A stretch of 64,000 nt of DNA from Sphingobium herbicidovorans (GTDB taxonomy: Bacteria; Pseudomonadota; Alphaproteobacteria; Sphingomonadales; Sphingomonadaceae): positions 2,165,501 to 2,229,500 of the forward strand of contig NZ_CP020538.1 in the NCBI RefSeq assembly GCF_002080435.1, in the 5' to 3' direction. Under the pieces are notes generated by a model. It was not told the DNA's origin. It did not search any database and was given only the letters and a program-made list of their open reading frames with translations. Both the position numbers and the translations under genes were made by a program. Positions 63,417-64,000 of this stretch are shown piece by piece. The first letter of the stretch is position 1. Each line of letters starts with the position of its first letter.

Positions 63417-64000
63417 TCCGCGGGCACTATCGTCGGCTCGTCGAAGCGATCCCTGCGCAGCTTTGCCTTCATCGTTTTCCAGGCTTCAGTGAAGGGGAAG
63501 GTCATGGTTTCACCGACCGACATCCTGCGGCCGCCCTCCATGCCCAACAGCTCCGCTTCGCCATCAACGCAGGTGCCGAACATGCGGTCGATGATGATCC
63601 AGGTGCTGGAATAGTTGCTGCGGCTGCCCTCATAGTCTTGAGAATGGTGCACGCTATGATGCTCGGTGGTGTTGAACAGGAAACGCCACCAGCGAGGGGA
63701 GTTGAAGCGGACGTTGATGTGCTGGTAGGTCCCGACGGCAAGCCCCAACGTGCCCGCAAGCAAGGCCGCCCGGGGCAGGAAGTCAAAGAAACCACCAATG
63801 CCGATCCCGATCAGGAAGAGTTCGACCGGATTGCCGACTGCTCCCTTGTTTATATTAAGCTGCGTGATGTAGTGGTGCGGCGCGTGCGTCAGCCAAAGCG
63901 GATACCAGTTATGCATTCCGCGATGCATCCAATATTGCCCGAAATCGAAGATGAACGAGATCAGGAACGCCTGTAGCAGCAGCGGCAGGCCCATGAACCA
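63413..64000 (-). CDS. Sterol desaturase family protein, C-terminal part (5' end outside window)
   Basis: The last 195 residues of a di-iron membrane hydroxylase; the frame runs off the right edge through a Trp-Phe pair before the first internal ATG at 63994. Histidine clusters are HRGMH, HAPHHYITQLN and EHHSVHHSQDYEG. It is paralogous to the gene at 59.4 kb, with the same order of loops and a similar DRMFGT-x-x-x-GEAELLG segment. It is followed by the hypothetical membrane protein. Confidence 0.87.
   Translation of the reverse strand, partial: WFMGLPLLLQAFLISFIFDFGQYWMHRGMHNWYPLWLTHAPHHYITQLNINKGAVGNPVELFLIGIGIGGFFDFLPRAALLAGTLGLAVGTYQHINVRFNSPRWWRFLFNTTEHHSVHHSQDYEGSRSNYSSTWIIIDRMFGTCVDGEAELLGMEGGRRMSVGETMTFPFTEAWKTMKAKLRRDRFDEPTIVPAE

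Noticed and set aside
1..64000. CRISPR arrays, insertion sequences, phage genes, attachment sites
   Set aside because: No spaced direct repeats, transposases, integrases or terminal inverted repeats flanking genes were seen. The tRNA-Tyr gene has no adjacent integrase, and I saw no repeated 3' end of it.

Overview
The window looks like a piece of a Sphingomonadaceae (Alphaproteobacteria) chromosome, close to Sphingobium, Sphingomonas or Novosphingobium. The evidence is high GC, a UrcA-family protein, a DUF1176 protein, an HWE-type sensor kinase, a large TonB-dependent receptor, several sterol-desaturase-family hydroxylases, and alpha-proteobacterial housekeeping genes (prfB, typA, gluQ, murA, rlmB, tRNA-Tyr).

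Region 1 (1-31 kb) is mostly core chromosome. It holds the end of prfB, a lipoprotein methyltransferase, a PilZ protein, a TelA/XpaC-like pair with a very small membrane gene, typA/bipA, and a frameshifted DUF1176 gene. Next come egtB-egtD (ergothioneine), a cobalamin adenosyltransferase with a HIG1 protein and gluQ, an HNH nuclease, a Crp/Fnr regulator, murA, an HWE kinase facing its probable response regulator, a DNA glycosylase, a ferredoxin, rlmB, tRNA-Tyr(GTA), a Gdx/SugE-type SMR exporter, a GH3 glucosidase, an ABC-F ATPase, a glycosyltransferase, a diguanylate cyclase and a penicillin-acylase-family enzyme.

Region 2 (31-38 kb) is a metal and oxyanion resistance island. It has arsR-arsC-acr3-arsH behind an ArsR-type palindrome, a P450, a chrB remnant and an intact chromate transporter chrA.

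Region 3 (38-45 kb) holds a periplasmic aldehyde oxidase (paoABC, without paoD) in one operon with a periplasmic metallo-beta-lactamase-fold hydrolase, beside a TonB-dependent receptor.

Region 4 (45.9-57 kb) is the most interesting part: a tightly coupled nine-gene operon. It encodes a lipoprotein binding protein, a permease (frameshifted in this sequence), an ATPase, a NikR-like ribbon-helix-helix regulator, two DUF1989 proteins, a biotin-dependent urea/guanidine carboxylase, allophanate hydrolase and a secreted beta-propeller. The DUF1989 pair marks it as a guanidine pathway: guanidine is carboxylated, deiminated to allophanate, then hydrolysed to ammonia and CO2. It is not simply urea degradation. 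The NikR-like protein has lost three of the four nickel ligands of E. coli NikR, so it probably senses something else, and it is the best candidate here for an undescribed regulator. The Gdx-type exporter at 19 kb would be a matching efflux arm.

Region 5 (57-64 kb) contains a UrcA protein and a TPR-sulfotransferase coupled to a sterol-desaturase-family hydroxylase and a previously unlisted 52-codon gene. It ends with a LysR regulator divergent from a 2-oxoglutarate/Fe(II) oxygenase, an extragenic double-hairpin repeat, and a second, paralogous desaturase cut off by the window edge.
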